A stretch of 64,000 nt of DNA from an uncultured Collinsella sp. (GCA_900541475.1 UQJV01000002.1:1-64000), one strand, 5' to 3'. Shown: positions 52,905 to 63,820, counted from the stretch's first letter. The notes: generated from the letters alone by a model not told the origin. Numbers and translations are program-made.

Positions 52905-53699
52905 GTGCAATACGACGAGAACAAACTGGTCGAGTACTTTGCCGACGCCCCTGCGGGCGTCGGTTTTTCCGACCTTGACCTCAATAAGATTCCGCATCAT
53001 ATCTCGTGCATCATGGACGGTAACGGTCGCTGGGCCACGGCGCGCGGTCTTGCCCGCACCGAGGGCCACAAGGCCGGTATCGTCTCCCTGCGCGAGATTA
53101 TTACCGCATGCGTGCGCTTGGGCGTCGACGTCCTTTCGGCCTATGCGTTTTCCACCGAAAACTGGAACCGTCCGCAGCACGAGGTCAACGTTTTGATGCA
53201 TTTGTTTGCCAAGACGTTTATCGATGAGTTGCCGCTGCTTAAGCGCGAAAACGTGCGCGTTGTCTTTTTGGGCGATATTTCCGCACTGCCTAAGAAGACC
53301 CGCGATGTCTTTGAGCGAGGTCTTGCCGAGTGTGCCGACCACACCGGCATGACGCTGGCGCTTGCCGTCAACTACGGCGCCCGTGCCGAGATCACCCGTG
53401 CTGTCCGCCAGATTGCGCTCGATGCCGCTGCCGGAAAGATCGATCCCGCCGCTATCGACGATGATATGGTTGCTTCGCATCTGTACACCGCCGGACTGCC
53501 CGATCCGGAGCTTGTGATTCGCACCTCCGGCGAGCTTCGCCTTTCGAACTATCTGCTGTGGCAGGTTGCCTATTCCGAGTTTTATGTCACCGATACCTAT
53601 TGGCCCGACTTTGATCGTTGGGGCCTTGTCGACGCCATTTTGGCCTACCAGGGCCGCGACCGCAGGTTTGGTGGACTGAGCAAGACCGAGGAGGCTTAA
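52905..53699 (+). CDS. uppS: Isoprenyl (undecaprenyl) diphosphate synthase
   Basis: Cis-prenyltransferase producing the lipid carrier of cell-wall precursors; 264 aa. HHISCIMDGNGRWATARGLAR holds the catalytic Asp, with YAFSTENWNRP and RTSGELRLSNYLLWQVAYSEFY. It starts at GTG with AGATCTAAG upstream, coupled to frr. An N-terminal extension of about 25 residues precedes the core. cdsA follows. Confidence 0.95.
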   Translation: MQYDENKLVEYFADAPAGVGFSDLDLNKIPHHISCIMDGNGRWATARGLARTEGHKAGIVSLREIITACVRLGVDVLSAYAFSTENWNRPQHEVNVLMHLFAKTFIDELPLLKRENVRVVFLGDISALPKKTRDVFERGLAECADHTGMTLALAVNYGARAEITRAVRQIALDAAAGKIDPAAIDDDMVASHLYTAGLPDPELVIRTSGELRLSNYLLWQVAYSEFYVTDTYWPDFDRWGLVDAILAYQGRDRRFGGLSKTEEA

Positions 53700-53701
53700 T
53701 C

Positions 53702-54592
53702 GTGTCCGATCGTCCCAAGGCGTCTGCTCCCAAGGCGCCAACTTCCAAGGCACCTTCCGCCAAGAGCGGCGCGGCTGCGACTTCGTGGTTGGCCGGCTTT
53801 ATTACCCGCGCCGCCGCAGGTATCGTCTACGCCGTCGTATTTATTCTCTGCCTGGTTTTGGGTATCGTTCCCACCGCCATCTTCGTCTCCGTCATGAGCG
53901 GCTTGTGCTGCTATGAGTTTTTCCGTATGACGAAGCTCGATGGCAAGGTGGCCAACGAGCGCCTGGGTATTGCTGCCGCCGTGCTCTTTCCGCTCTCGGC
54001 GCTGGGCGACTCGCTGCTGTTGAATGCCTTGCTTTTTGCTCTGATGCTTGCGGTGGGTATTTGGTATGTCTGGTCGGCGCGTACCCGCATATCCGATGTA
54101 GCTGTGACACTCATGGGTCCTATCTACACCGGTTTTATGTTGTCGGCCATCGTGCTGCTGCGCGATGCCGTGCCCGGTTTTGCCGGCGCCCTGCTTTCGG
54201 TGGGCGTTTGCGCGTCTCTCTGGGTCTCCGATTCGTTTGCCTACATCGTGGGCAGCCGTATCGGCAAGCACAAGATGGTCCCCAAGATCTCTCCCAAAAA
54301 GAGCTGGGAGGGCTTTGTCGGTGGCATCTTGGGTTCGGTTCTCATCTGGCTCATTTTGTGGGCGACGCATTTCTATAAGCTGAGCTTGCCCTATGCGCTG
54401 CTGTGCGGCGTGGTCGTGTCCATCTTGGGCGTTATCGGCGACCTCATCGAGTCGCGCATCAAGCGTGGCGTGGGCGTCAAGGATTCCGGCAACCTTATTC
54501 CGGGTCATGGCGGCATGCTCGACCGTAGCGACTCGCTTATTTTTGGTTGCATTACCGCGCAGCTACTTTTGATGATTGGAGGCGTGCTGTAA
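53702..54592 (+). CDS. cdsA: Phosphatidate cytidylyltransferase
   Basis: Makes CDP-diacylglycerol for phospholipids. The 296-aa protein has about eight membrane helices and the C-terminal signature region KISPKKSWEGFVGG plus GVKDSGNLIPGHGGMLDRSDS. The first 30 residues are a Ser/Ala/Pro/Lys-rich tail with repeated PKA and SKA units. The GTG at 53702 follows GAGGAGG. The stop overlaps the dxr start (TAATG). Confidence 0.95.
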   Translation: MSDRPKASAPKAPTSKAPSAKSGAAATSWLAGFITRAAAGIVYAVVFILCLVLGIVPTAIFVSVMSGLCCYEFFRMTKLDGKVANERLGIAAAVLFPLSALGDSLLLNALLFALMLAVGIWYVWSARTRISDVAVTLMGPIYTGFMLSAIVLLRDAVPGFAGALLSVGVCASLWVSDSFAYIVGSRIGKHKMVPKISPKKSWEGFVGGILGSVLIWLILWATHFYKLSLPYALLCGVVVSILGVIGDLIESRIKRGVGVKDSGNLIPGHGGMLDRSDSLIFGCITAQLLLMIGGVL

Positions 54593-55785
54593 TGTCATTC
54601 CAGACGACGTATGGCCCTGATGGGCGCCTTCGCGTTGCCATCCTGGGTTGTACGGGCTCTATCGGAACGCAGGCACTCGATGTATGCCGTCAGCATGCCG
54701 ATCGATTGCAGGTGACGGCGCTGTCCGTTAACTCCAGCACTTCGGAGCTCGTTGCGTTTGCCCGCGAATTCTCGGTTCCGGCCGTTGCCGTGGCCGATGT
54801 TGCCCATGGTGCGGACGCTGTGCTGCAGGAGCTGCCCGAGGGCACCGAGCTCGGTGTTGGTGCGCAGGCAGTTTGTGAGCTCGCACGTCGCGATGACGTC
54901 GACTGTGTGCTTGTTGCCATTGTGGGCGCTGCCGGGCTTGAAGCGAGCCATGCGGCGCTGACCTCGAACAAGCGCCTTGCCCTCGCCAATAAAGAGTCCC
55001 TCGTTGTCGGCGGTGACCTGCTGATGCCGTTGGCGCAGCCGGGTCAGCTTATCCCGGTCGACTCCGAGCACTCCGCCATCTACCAGTGCTATCTGGGGGA
55101 GAATCCGCGCGAGGCTCACTGCATTTGGCTCACTTGCTCGGGTGGTCCGTTCTTTGGTCGTACGCGCGACGAGCTCAATCGCGTGACACGCGCCGATGCG
55201 CTGGCACATCCCACGTGGGCCATGGGCGCTAAGATCACCATCGACTCCGCGACTCTTATGAACAAGGGCCTGGAGCGTATCGAGGCGATGCATCTGTTCG
55301 GTTGCGACCTCGACTTTATCAACGTGGTCGTTCAGCGTCAGTCAAAGATTCATTCGATGGTCGAGTTTGCCGACGGCTCCGTGATGGCGCATCTCGGTGC
55401 GTCCGACATGCGCATTCCCATCCAGTTTGCCTTTTCGTATCCCGAGCGCTGGGATACTCCGGCGCCGCGAATCGATTTTCGTGAGTTGGGGCAGCTTACC
55501 TTCGACGCGGCCGATATGGACACGTTCCGCTGCCTGGCGCTGGCCGAGCGCGCCGGCAAGACGGGCGGCACCATGCCATGCGTACTGAATGCCGCCAACG
55601 AAGTTGCTGTCGATGCCTTCCTGCACGATGCCTGCACCTTTACCGATATCGACCGCATCGTGGAGTCGTGCATGGATGCACACGATACGCAGGCGGTCGC
55701 ATCGTTTGAGCAGCTTCGCGATATCGATACGTGGGCTCGCGCCAAGGCCGCCGAGGTGCTTGCTGCAACCCGTTCCTCATCGTAA
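54592..55785 (+). CDS. dxr: 1-Deoxy-D-xylulose-5-phosphate reductoisomerase
   Basis: Second step of the MEP pathway, giving MEP from DXP. The 397-aa protein has VAILGCTGSIGTQALDVCR, ALANKESLVVGGDL, PVDSEHSAIYQ and MNKGLERIEA. The ATG at 54592 follows GGAGG in the cdsA end. ispG of the same pathway lies two genes downstream. Confidence 0.96.
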   Translation: MSFQTTYGPDGRLRVAILGCTGSIGTQALDVCRQHADRLQVTALSVNSSTSELVAFAREFSVPAVAVADVAHGADAVLQELPEGTELGVGAQAVCELARRDDVDCVLVAIVGAAGLEASHAALTSNKRLALANKESLVVGGDLLMPLAQPGQLIPVDSEHSAIYQCYLGENPREAHCIWLTCSGGPFFGRTRDELNRVTRADALAHPTWAMGAKITIDSATLMNKGLERIEAMHLFGCDLDFINVVVQRQSKIHSMVEFADGSVMAHLGASDMRIPIQFAFSYPERWDTPAPRIDFRELGQLTFDAADMDTFRCLALAERAGKTGGTMPCVLNAANEVAVDAFLHDACTFTDIDRIVESCMDAHDTQAVASFEQLRDIDTWARAKAAEVLAATRSSS

Positions 55786-55802
55786 GGATTGCTTTTCGTT
55801 TT

Positions 55803-57164
55803 ATGGATACTGTTCTGAGCGTTCTTTCCTCGGTTTATTGGGGCCTTTTGATGCTATCCGTCCTCGTGTTTCTGCATGAGGGCGGCCACTTTTTGGCGGC
55901 GCGTGCGTGCGGCGTACGTGTCACCGAGTTTTTCTTGGGCCTGCCGTGCCGCTTCGACATTCACCATACGTCGCGTCGCATCGGTACCAAGTTTGGCGTG
56001 ACGCCGCTGCTGCTGGGTGGTTATGCCGCTATCTGCGGTATGGACCCGACCGATGCCTCGTGCGCCGACCGTGTGCTTGCGGCGATCTATCGTCATGGTC
56101 GCGTTTCGGTTGCAGATCTTTCCGTCGAGCTGGAGCTGCCCGAGGAGGATGTTCTCGAGGCTTGTGCCTTGCTTTTGGGCTGGGGTTCCATTGCGCCTTG
56201 GTACGAGGAAGGGGAGAAGCCTTCACCCAGCTACTATCCGGTTAGGTACCAGACGCTGCCGCGCGACGCTGCAGGATATACCACCTTTGACGGCCGCCGG
56301 TTTGATCGAGAGCATGCAACTGCCGAGGGCGATGTGTGGGAGCTGCCGGTAGCCGCTTCGGAGTTTCTTGAGCAGGAGCGTTCGCATACCTATCTGGGAC
56401 AGGGTTTTCTCAAGCGTGCCTTTATGCTGCTCGCGGGTATTCTCGTCAATATTCTGACGGGTTTTTTGCTGCTTATGAGCATCTACTCTGTCGCCGGCGT
56501 ATCGGTTCCGGTCGATAGCAATGTGATCGGTCAGGTCGACGAAGGCTCAATTGCTGCCAAGGCGGGCATCGAGGCCGGTGACGCAATTCTTTCGGTCGAC
56601 GGCGTGTCCTGCTCTAGCTGGATGGATGTATATGATGCCATCGGCAAGGCTGCAGGTCAGGGCGATTTCGCCATTGAGTACCAGCGCGGCGGCAAGAATC
56701 TTTCGACCTCGGTTGCGCTCAAGGAGGGCGAGCGTTTGGGCGTTTATGCCTCCACGCAAGTGGTCCATTTGGACCCCATTACTTCGGCGCGCTTGTCGTT
56801 CTCCTATGTTCAGCAGACAGCTGAGGGCGTGATGCGCCTGCTGCAGCCGCAGCATACGATGGAGATACTCGATCAGTCCTCCTCGATTGTGGGCATCAGC
56901 GTCATGTCTTCTCAGGCGGCGGCAGCCGGTCCCGCGACGTTCTTGACGTTTGCCTCCCTCATTTCGTTCTCGCTTGGCTTTATGAACCTGCTGCCCATCC
57001 CACCGCTCGATGGCGGTAAGCTGGTTATCGAGATCATTCAAAAAATCGCGGGCCGCGAGCTTCCGCTCAAGGTCCAGACGATTGTGAGCTATGTGGGCAT
57101 CGCACTCTTTGCGCTGCTGTTTGTCTATATGCTTCGTTCCGACATCCTTCGATTTATTCTGTAG
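55803..57164 (+). CDS. rseP: RseP-type site-2 metalloprotease with an inserted domain
   Basis: Intramembrane zinc protease, 453 aa. HEGGH at residues 25-29 in the first helix and PIPPLDGGKL near the C terminus form the active site; a PDZ domain (GQVDEGSIAAKAGIEAGDAILSVDG) lies between. Residues about 82-198, between GVTPLLLGGYAAICGMD and FLKRAFMLLAG, are an insertion not seen in standard RseP. Its first 50 residues (RVLAAIYRHGRVSVADLSVE and following) look like a winged-helix fold. The topology would place it in the cytoplasm. The ATG at 55803 has only a distant AAGGATT. Confidence 0.9.
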   Translation: MDTVLSVLSSVYWGLLMLSVLVFLHEGGHFLAARACGVRVTEFFLGLPCRFDIHHTSRRIGTKFGVTPLLLGGYAAICGMDPTDASCADRVLAAIYRHGRVSVADLSVELELPEEDVLEACALLLGWGSIAPWYEEGEKPSPSYYPVRYQTLPRDAAGYTTFDGRRFDREHATAEGDVWELPVAASEFLEQERSHTYLGQGFLKRAFMLLAGILVNILTGFLLLMSIYSVAGVSVPVDSNVIGQVDEGSIAAKAGIEAGDAILSVDGVSCSSWMDVYDAIGKAAGQGDFAIEYQRGGKNLSTSVALKEGERLGVYASTQVVHLDPITSARLSFSYVQQTAEGVMRLLQPQHTMEILDQSSSIVGISVMSSQAAAAGPATFLTFASLISFSLGFMNLLPIPPLDGGKLVIEIIQKIAGRELPLKVQTIVSYVGIALFALLFVYMLRSDILRFIL

Positions 57165-57177
57165 GGGAGTGGTTGGA

Positions 57178-58260
57178 TTGTCTTTATCCCATCCTTTGCC
57201 TCGCGAGCTAACGCGTCCCGTGCATGTGGGCGGCGTGCAGATCGGTGGCGGCGCGCCGGTGGTGGTTCAGTCCATGACCTGCACCGATACCGCCGACGCC
57301 CAGGCAACGCTTGCGCAAGTGCGCGCGTTGGCGCAGGCTGGCTGCGATATAGTGCGCGTGAGCGTGCCCACCGAGGCCGCGCTTGAGGGTTTCCGCACGA
57401 TTTGTGCCGAGTCTCCGGTGCCGATCGTTGCGGATATCCACTTTAATTACAAGCTGGCCATTGGCGCTGTGGAGGCCGGTGCCGCCAAGCTTCGCATCAA
57501 TCCCGGCAATATCGGCGACTGGGCTAAGGTTGACGCGGTGATCGATGCTGCGGGTGCCGCGGGCTGTGCGATTCGTATCGGCGTCAATGCCGGTTCGCTT
57601 GAGCAGGATATCGCCGAGCGCGACGACCTTACGCAACCCGAAAAGCTCGTGATGTCGAGCGAGCGTTTCGTCAAACATTTTGAGGATCGCGGCTTTACCA
57701 ATATCGTGCTTTCCGCCAAGGCGCATAGCGTGTCAACGACGCTCGACACCTATCGTGCCCTTTCGCGCGAAATCCCCCATGTTCCACTTCACTTGGGCGT
57801 GACTGAGGCCGGAACCAAGCTCCAGGGCACCATTAAGAGCTCTGTGGGCTTGGGTATTCTGCTTTCCGAGGGCATTGGCGATACCATGCGCGTCTCGCTT
57901 ACGGCCGATCCGGTCGAGGAGCCGCCGGTCGCCTGGGATATCTTGCAGTCGCTCGGCCTTCGCCGCCGCGGTCCCGAGATCGTCTCGTGCCCCACATGCG
58001 CTCGCTGCCAGGTCAACCTCATTCCTATCGCCGAGGAGGTTACCGAGCGGCTTAAGAACTACTCTGCGCCGCTTTCGATTGCCGTGATGGGATGTGCGGT
58101 CAATGGCCCCGGCGAGGCCTCTGACGCCGACTTGGGCGTTGCCTGCGGACGAGGTCAGGGCCTGCTCTTTTCGCACGGCCAGATCATTGGTAAAGTAGCT
58201 GAGGACCAAATTGTCGACGCGCTTATGGCCGAGGCCGACAAGCTTATTGAGGAGAAATAA
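57178..58260 (+). CDS. ispG: 4-Hydroxy-3-methylbut-2-en-1-yl diphosphate synthase
   Basis: Iron-sulfur enzyme of the MEP pathway, 360 aa. QSMTCTDTADAQATLAQV, ADIHFNYKLA, LRINPGNIG and the cluster Cys residues in CPTCARCQ followed by VMGCAVNGPGEA are diagnostic. The TTG at 57178 follows GGGGAG; the long upstream frame overlaps rseP. proS starts at the base after its stop. Confidence 0.96.
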   Translation: MSLSHPLPRELTRPVHVGGVQIGGGAPVVVQSMTCTDTADAQATLAQVRALAQAGCDIVRVSVPTEAALEGFRTICAESPVPIVADIHFNYKLAIGAVEAGAAKLRINPGNIGDWAKVDAVIDAAGAAGCAIRIGVNAGSLEQDIAERDDLTQPEKLVMSSERFVKHFEDRGFTNIVLSAKAHSVSTTLDTYRALSREIPHVPLHLGVTEAGTKLQGTIKSSVGLGILLSEGIGDTMRVSLTADPVEEPPVAWDILQSLGLRRRGPEIVSCPTCARCQVNLIPIAEEVTERLKNYSAPLSIAVMGCAVNGPGEASDADLGVACGRGQGLLFSHGQIIGKVAEDQIVDALMAEADKLIEEK

Positions 58261-59982
<1,722 letters not shown>

Positions 59983-60013
59983 TCGAGCCCGCTGCGTTGA
60001 GTGCGCTTACGAA

Positions 60014-60055
60014 GCGGCCCTGCGTCTCTCGAGGGAGAGGTGCAGGGCCGCTTTT
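60014..60055 (+). terminator. Terminator after proS
   Basis: GCGGCCCTGC pairs with GCAGGGCCGC, and the inner TCTCTC pairs with GGAGAG; TTTT follows. Confidence 0.88.
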
Positions 60056-60079
60056 GCGTCTAAGAATCTTTTATAGCTA

Positions 60080-60123
60080 AAAGGGAAACCCCACAGCCCA
60101 TTCGAGCTGCGGGGTTTCCCTTT
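60080..60123. terminator. Bidirectional terminator between proS and the kinase-like gene
   Basis: AAAGGGAAACCCCACAGC pairs with GCTGCGGGGTTTCCCTTT with one mismatch. A-rich and T-rich ends allow it to work on both strands, ending the minus-strand transcript of the 60156-60920 gene. Confidence 0.85.
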
Positions 60124-60155
60124 GTGCCTCCGATGCGAAATGAATCGCTCAGATA

Positions 60156-60920
60156 TTACTGATAATCGACGACGTCGATCCAGTTCTTAAGGAACTCATC
60201 GTTCACGTTGCGCTTACGAGCGAGCTCGGAAGCGGCGACGATGCTCGTCCACTGACGCACGACCTGCATGGGCATGTCGGCGCGGTCGCAGTAGAGCTCC
60301 AGGTAGGCCTCGGCCTGATCCTTGCTGTTGAGGGCAAAGAGCAGGTAGGTGGTGGCAACGTCGGCAGCAGGGGAGCCCTGGGTGGCATGTGCCCAGTCGC
60401 AGACGTACAGCTGGCCGTCCTCGCCGACGATGACGTTGGAGGGGTTGAAGTCGCCGTGGCAGACCTTGAACTCCTTGGTCATGCCGTCCAGACGCTCCTG
60501 AAGGTTGTAGCGCGTAGTGGCATTGAGCTGATCGAGGCTGTCGATCATGCGGGCGAACTTATCGCGCTGACGGTTGAGCAGCGGGGAGGTGTAGCCGTGG
60601 ATCTCGATCTGGAGGTCGACGAACATCTCGAGGTACTCACCAAAGCGCTGGGGCTCGGCAGTCATCTTCTCGGCAAGCGTGGTGCCCGGAACCTTCTCGG
60701 TCACGAGCGCCCAGCCGTTGGCGTTCTCGAGCTGAGAAACCTCAAGAGCCTTGGGGCTGCGGATGCCGCACTCGTTGATGCGGGCAAGATTCAAAGCCTC
60801 GTTGAACACGTCGGAGACGGGCTTGGTCTCGTTAAAGACCTTGACGATCTTGTCGCCCAGGTCGTAAACGACCTTGTTGCCGCGACGGACGAGCTCGGTC
60901 TTGGAATCGGGGAGCAGCAT
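60156..60920 (-). CDS. Aminoglycoside phosphotransferase-like kinase (substrate unknown)
   Basis: A 254-aa protein with a protein-kinase-like fold. The Brenner-type catalytic motif is HGDFNPSNVIVG near residue 160 and the metal Asp is in DWAHATQG; the N-lobe Lys is in KIVKVFNE. It resembles TIGR02172-type proteins and choline/aminoglycoside kinases. Nothing shows the true substrate, and resistance should not be assumed. The ATG at 60920 follows AAAGGATG. It lies downstream of adhE and could be read through from it past the hairpin at 60954-60989. Confidence 0.8.
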   Translation of the reverse strand: MLLPDSKTELVRRGNKVVYDLGDKIVKVFNETKPVSDVFNEALNLARINECGIRSPKALEVSQLENANGWALVTEKVPGTTLAEKMTAEPQRFGEYLEMFVDLQIEIHGYTSPLLNRQRDKFARMIDSLDQLNATTRYNLQERLDGMTKEFKVCHGDFNPSNVIVGEDGQLYVCDWAHATQGSPAADVATTYLLFALNSKDQAEAYLELYCDRADMPMQVVRQWTSIVAASELARKRNVNDEFLKNWIDVVDYQ

Positions 60921-60953
60921 GATTGCATCCTTTCAACGATGCGATAGAAGCAA

Positions 60954-60989
60954 CGGCGGGGGCGTGCGTACACCCGTGCACCCCCGCCG
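60954..60989 (-). terminator. Hairpin after adhE
   Basis: CGGCGGGGG and CCCCCGCCG pair, extended by GTGC/GCAC. On the minus strand it is followed by TTGCTTCTATC, a weak U tract, so partial read-through into the kinase-like gene is plausible. Confidence 0.6.
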
Positions 60990-61007
60990 CAAATAACCGT
61001 GCTAAAA

Positions 61008-63656
61008 CTAGCAGACGGCGTAGTCCTGGGGCTCGCGGCCGTAGTAGGCGTCCAGGTAGAGCTCCTTGATCTCGCTCATGAGCGGGTAGCGCGGGTTAGC
61101 GCCGGTGCACTGGTCGTTGAATGCCTGCTCGGTCATCTCGTCGAGGGTGTCGAGGAAGTACTGCTCGTCAACACCGTAGTCGGCGATGGTCTTCTTGACG
61201 CCGATGAAGTCCTTGAGCTCCTCGAGCTTCGTGATGAAGTTCTCGAAGACCTCCTTGTCGTCCTTGCCCTCGATGCCGCAGTACTTGGCCATCTCGGCGT
61301 AGTTGTGCAGCGCGTTGGGGTAAGGATACTGGGAGAAGGTACCCATCTTGACGGGAGCCTCGGCGGCGTTGTAGCGCATGACGCGAGTCAGGATGACGGC
61401 GTTGGCGAGGCCGTGGGGCAGGTGATGGAAGGCGCCGAGCTTGTGAGCCATGGAGTGGTTGAGGCCCAGGAAGGCGTTGGCGAAGGCCATACCGGCCATG
61501 CAAGAGGCGTTGTGCATCTCCTCGCGGGCATGCGGGTCCTTGGCGCCGTTCGTGAAGCTGGAGGGCAGGTTCTCGAAGACGAGCTTAGCAGCGCGCTCGG
61601 AGAGGCCCTTGGTGTAGTCGGAAGCCATGATGGAGACGTAGGACTCGATGGCGTGGGTCATGACGTCGATGCCGGAGGCAGCGGTCAGGCCGCGCGGGGC
61701 GGTCATGCAGTTGTCGGCGTCGACGATAGCCATGTTGGGGAGCAGCGCGTAGTCGGCGAGCGGCCACTTGATGCCGGTCTCCTTGTCGGTGATGATGGCG
61801 AACGGCGTGCACTCGGAGCCGGTACCCGAGGAGGTCGGGACGGCGACGAAGTAGGCCTTCTTGCCCATCTCGGGGAAGGTGAAGATACGCTTGCGGATGT
61901 CCATGAAGTCCATGGCCATGTCCTCAAACTTGCACTCGGGGTGCTCGTACATCATCCACATGATCTTGCCGGCGTCCATAGCGGAGCCACCGCCGACGGC
62001 GATGATGACGTCCGGCTCAAAGAGGGCCATCTGCTTGGCGCCGCGACGTGCGCACTGCAGCGACGGATCGGGCTCGACGTCATAGAAGCAGTCGTGGGCG
62101 ATGCCCATCTCGTCGAGCTTGGCCTCGATGGCGCGGGTGTTGCCATTCTTGAAGAGGAACTGGTCGGTGACGATGAAGGCGCGCTTCTTGCCCATGACGT
62201 TGCCCAGCTCGTCGAGGGCGACGGGCGTGGAACCCTTCTTGAAGTAGACCTTCTCGGGAGCGCGGAACCACAGCATGTTCTCACGGCGCTCGGCCACAGT
62301 CTTAACGTTGATCAAGTGCTTCACCCCAACGTTCTCGGAGACGGAGTTGCCGCCCCAGGAGCCGCAGCCCAGGGTCAGAGACGGCTTCATGCCAAAGTTG
62401 TACAGGTCACCGATGCCACCGTGCGAAGACGGGGTGTTGATGACGATACGGCAGGCCTTCATGACGTGCTCGAACAGGCTGATCTTCTCGGCCTGGGCGG
62501 GGTGCACGTACAGAGAGGCGGTGTGGCCCGGGCCACCGGCGAGCACCAGGTGCTCGGCCTTGTCGACGGCCTCCTGGAAGTCCTTGGCGTGGTACATGGC
62601 CAGGACCGGGGAGAGCTTCTCGTGGGAGAACTCCTCCTTGGCGGGGTCGGTGGAGGTGACCTCGGCGATCAGGATCTTGGTCTTGGCGGGAACCTCGATG
62701 CCGGCGAGCTCGGCGATCTTGGCGGCGGCCATGCCGGGGATGCGGTGGTCGAGAGCGCCGTTCTTGAACATGGCGGCACGCAGGGCCTCCATCTCGGCAC
62801 CCTGCTTGACGAAGTAGCAGCCGCGCTTCTGGAACTCGGCCTTAACCTGGTCATAGATGGTGTCGATGACGGTCACGGACTGCTCGGAAGCGCAGATCAT
62901 GCCGTTGTCGAAGGTCTTGGAGTGGATGATGGAGTTGACGGCGAGCAGCACATCGGCGGTGTCGTCGATGATGACCGGGGTGTTACCGGCGCCAACGCCC
63001 AGGGCGGGCTTGCCCGAGGAGTAAGCGGCCTTGACCATGCCCGGGCCACCGGTGGCGAGGATGATGTCGACGTCGCGCATGACCATGTTGGTCAGCTCGA
63101 TGGAGGGGACATCGACCCAGCCGATGATGCCCTCGGGGGCGCCGGCCTTGACGGCGGCGTCAAGCACGAGCTTGGCGGCGGCGATGGTGCACTTGGCGGC
63201 TGCCGGGTGCGGGGAGATGATGATGCCGTTGCGGGTCTTCAGGCTGATCAGCGTCTTGAAGATCGCGGTGGAGGTGGGGTTGGTCGTCGGGATGACGGCG
63301 CCCACGATGCCGATGGGCTCGGCGATCTTGGTGATGCCGTAAGCCTCGTCACGCTCCAGGACACCACAGGTCTTGGTGTTCTTGTAAGCGTTGTAGATGT
63401 ACTCTGCGGCGTAGTGGTTCTTGATGACCTTATCCTCAAGAACGCCGCGGCCGGTCTCCTCGATGGCCATCTTCGCCAACGGGATACGAGCCTTGTTGGC
63501 GGCCATGGCGGCCTCATAGAAGATCTTGTCGACCTGCTCCTGCGTGTACGTAGCAAAAAGCGCCTGGGCCTCTCGCATCTGAGCGAGCTTAGCCTCAAGC
63601 GCCTCTACGTTGTCCACAATTGCGGGAGTAGTGTTTTCCGGTGACTTTTTCACCAT
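61008..63656 (-). CDS. adhE: Bifunctional acetaldehyde-CoA / alcohol dehydrogenase
   Basis: Reduces acetyl-CoA to ethanol through acetaldehyde, recycling NADH in fermentation; forms spirosomes in known examples. The 882-aa protein has an aldehyde dehydrogenase half (PTTNPTSTAIFKTL, GTGGPGMVKAAY-like ATGGPGMVKAAYSSGKP, catalytic Cys in GMICASEQS) and an iron-dependent alcohol dehydrogenase half (GGGSAMDAGKIMWMMYEHP, GLNHSMAHKLGAFHHLPHG). The ATG at 63656 follows AAGGAGAC. Codon use is strongly G/C-ending, consistent with high expression. Confidence 0.97.
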   Translation of the reverse strand: MVKKSPENTTPAIVDNVEALEAKLAQMREAQALFATYTQEQVDKIFYEAAMAANKARIPLAKMAIEETGRGVLEDKVIKNHYAAEYIYNAYKNTKTCGVLERDEAYGITKIAEPIGIVGAVIPTTNPTSTAIFKTLISLKTRNGIIISPHPAAAKCTIAAAKLVLDAAVKAGAPEGIIGWVDVPSIELTNMVMRDVDIILATGGPGMVKAAYSSGKPALGVGAGNTPVIIDDTADVLLAVNSIIHSKTFDNGMICASEQSVTVIDTIYDQVKAEFQKRGCYFVKQGAEMEALRAAMFKNGALDHRIPGMAAAKIAELAGIEVPAKTKILIAEVTSTDPAKEEFSHEKLSPVLAMYHAKDFQEAVDKAEHLVLAGGPGHTASLYVHPAQAEKISLFEHVMKACRIVINTPSSHGGIGDLYNFGMKPSLTLGCGSWGGNSVSENVGVKHLINVKTVAERRENMLWFRAPEKVYFKKGSTPVALDELGNVMGKKRAFIVTDQFLFKNGNTRAIEAKLDEMGIAHDCFYDVEPDPSLQCARRGAKQMALFEPDVIIAVGGGSAMDAGKIMWMMYEHPECKFEDMAMDFMDIRKRIFTFPEMGKKAYFVAVPTSSGTGSECTPFAIITDKETGIKWPLADYALLPNMAIVDADNCMTAPRGLTAASGIDVMTHAIESYVSIMASDYTKGLSERAAKLVFENLPSSFTNGAKDPHAREEMHNASCMAGMAFANAFLGLNHSMAHKLGAFHHLPHGLANAVILTRVMRYNAAEAPVKMGTFSQYPYPNALHNYAEMAKYCGIEGKDDKEVFENFITKLEELKDFIGVKKTIADYGVDEQYFLDTLDEMTEQAFNDQCTGANPRYPLMSEIKELYLDAYYGREPQDYAVC

Positions 63657-63696
63657 TTGTGTCTCCTTGCGATCGGAGATTTACCCTACGCCTTGC

Positions 63697-63702
63697 ATGA
63701 TA
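63697..63702 (-). promoter_or_regulatory. Candidate -10 box for adhE
   Basis: The minus strand reads TATCAT. No good -35 match lies 16-18 bp upstream, which suits an activated promoter. The start site would fall near 63690, giving a leader of about 34 bases. Confidence 0.4.
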
Positions 63703-63748
63703 GCAAGAAATTATTCGGCGAACGGTCAGATTCCTCTAAAAGGCACAC

Positions 63749-63778
63749 TAAAACGCTTCAATAAAATGAAACGTTTTA
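63749..63778. promoter_or_regulatory. Paired LacI-type operator-like palindrome upstream of adhE
   Basis: TAAAACGCTTCA and TGAAACGTTTTA are inverted repeats (one mismatch in 12) separated by ATAAAA. Each half alone also approximates the palindrome TGAAACGTTTCA with a central CG, the style of LacI/CcpA-family operators. It lies about 50-80 bp upstream of the -10 box. Confidence 0.5.
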
Positions 63779-63820
63779 AGCAAACTAATTACCAGTGCAT
63801 CGCCTCGTTCATTGGGGATC

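Noticed and set aside
60156..60920. Aminoglycoside resistance gene
   Set aside because: Only the general phosphotransferase fold is visible; no subfamily resistance motifs or mobile context support this.
60999..63644. An 881-codon open frame on the plus strand opposite adhE
   Set aside because: It is the antisense shadow of a highly expressed, G/C-ending gene. The translation is low-complexity Gly/Val/Leu/Asp-rich with no family motifs.
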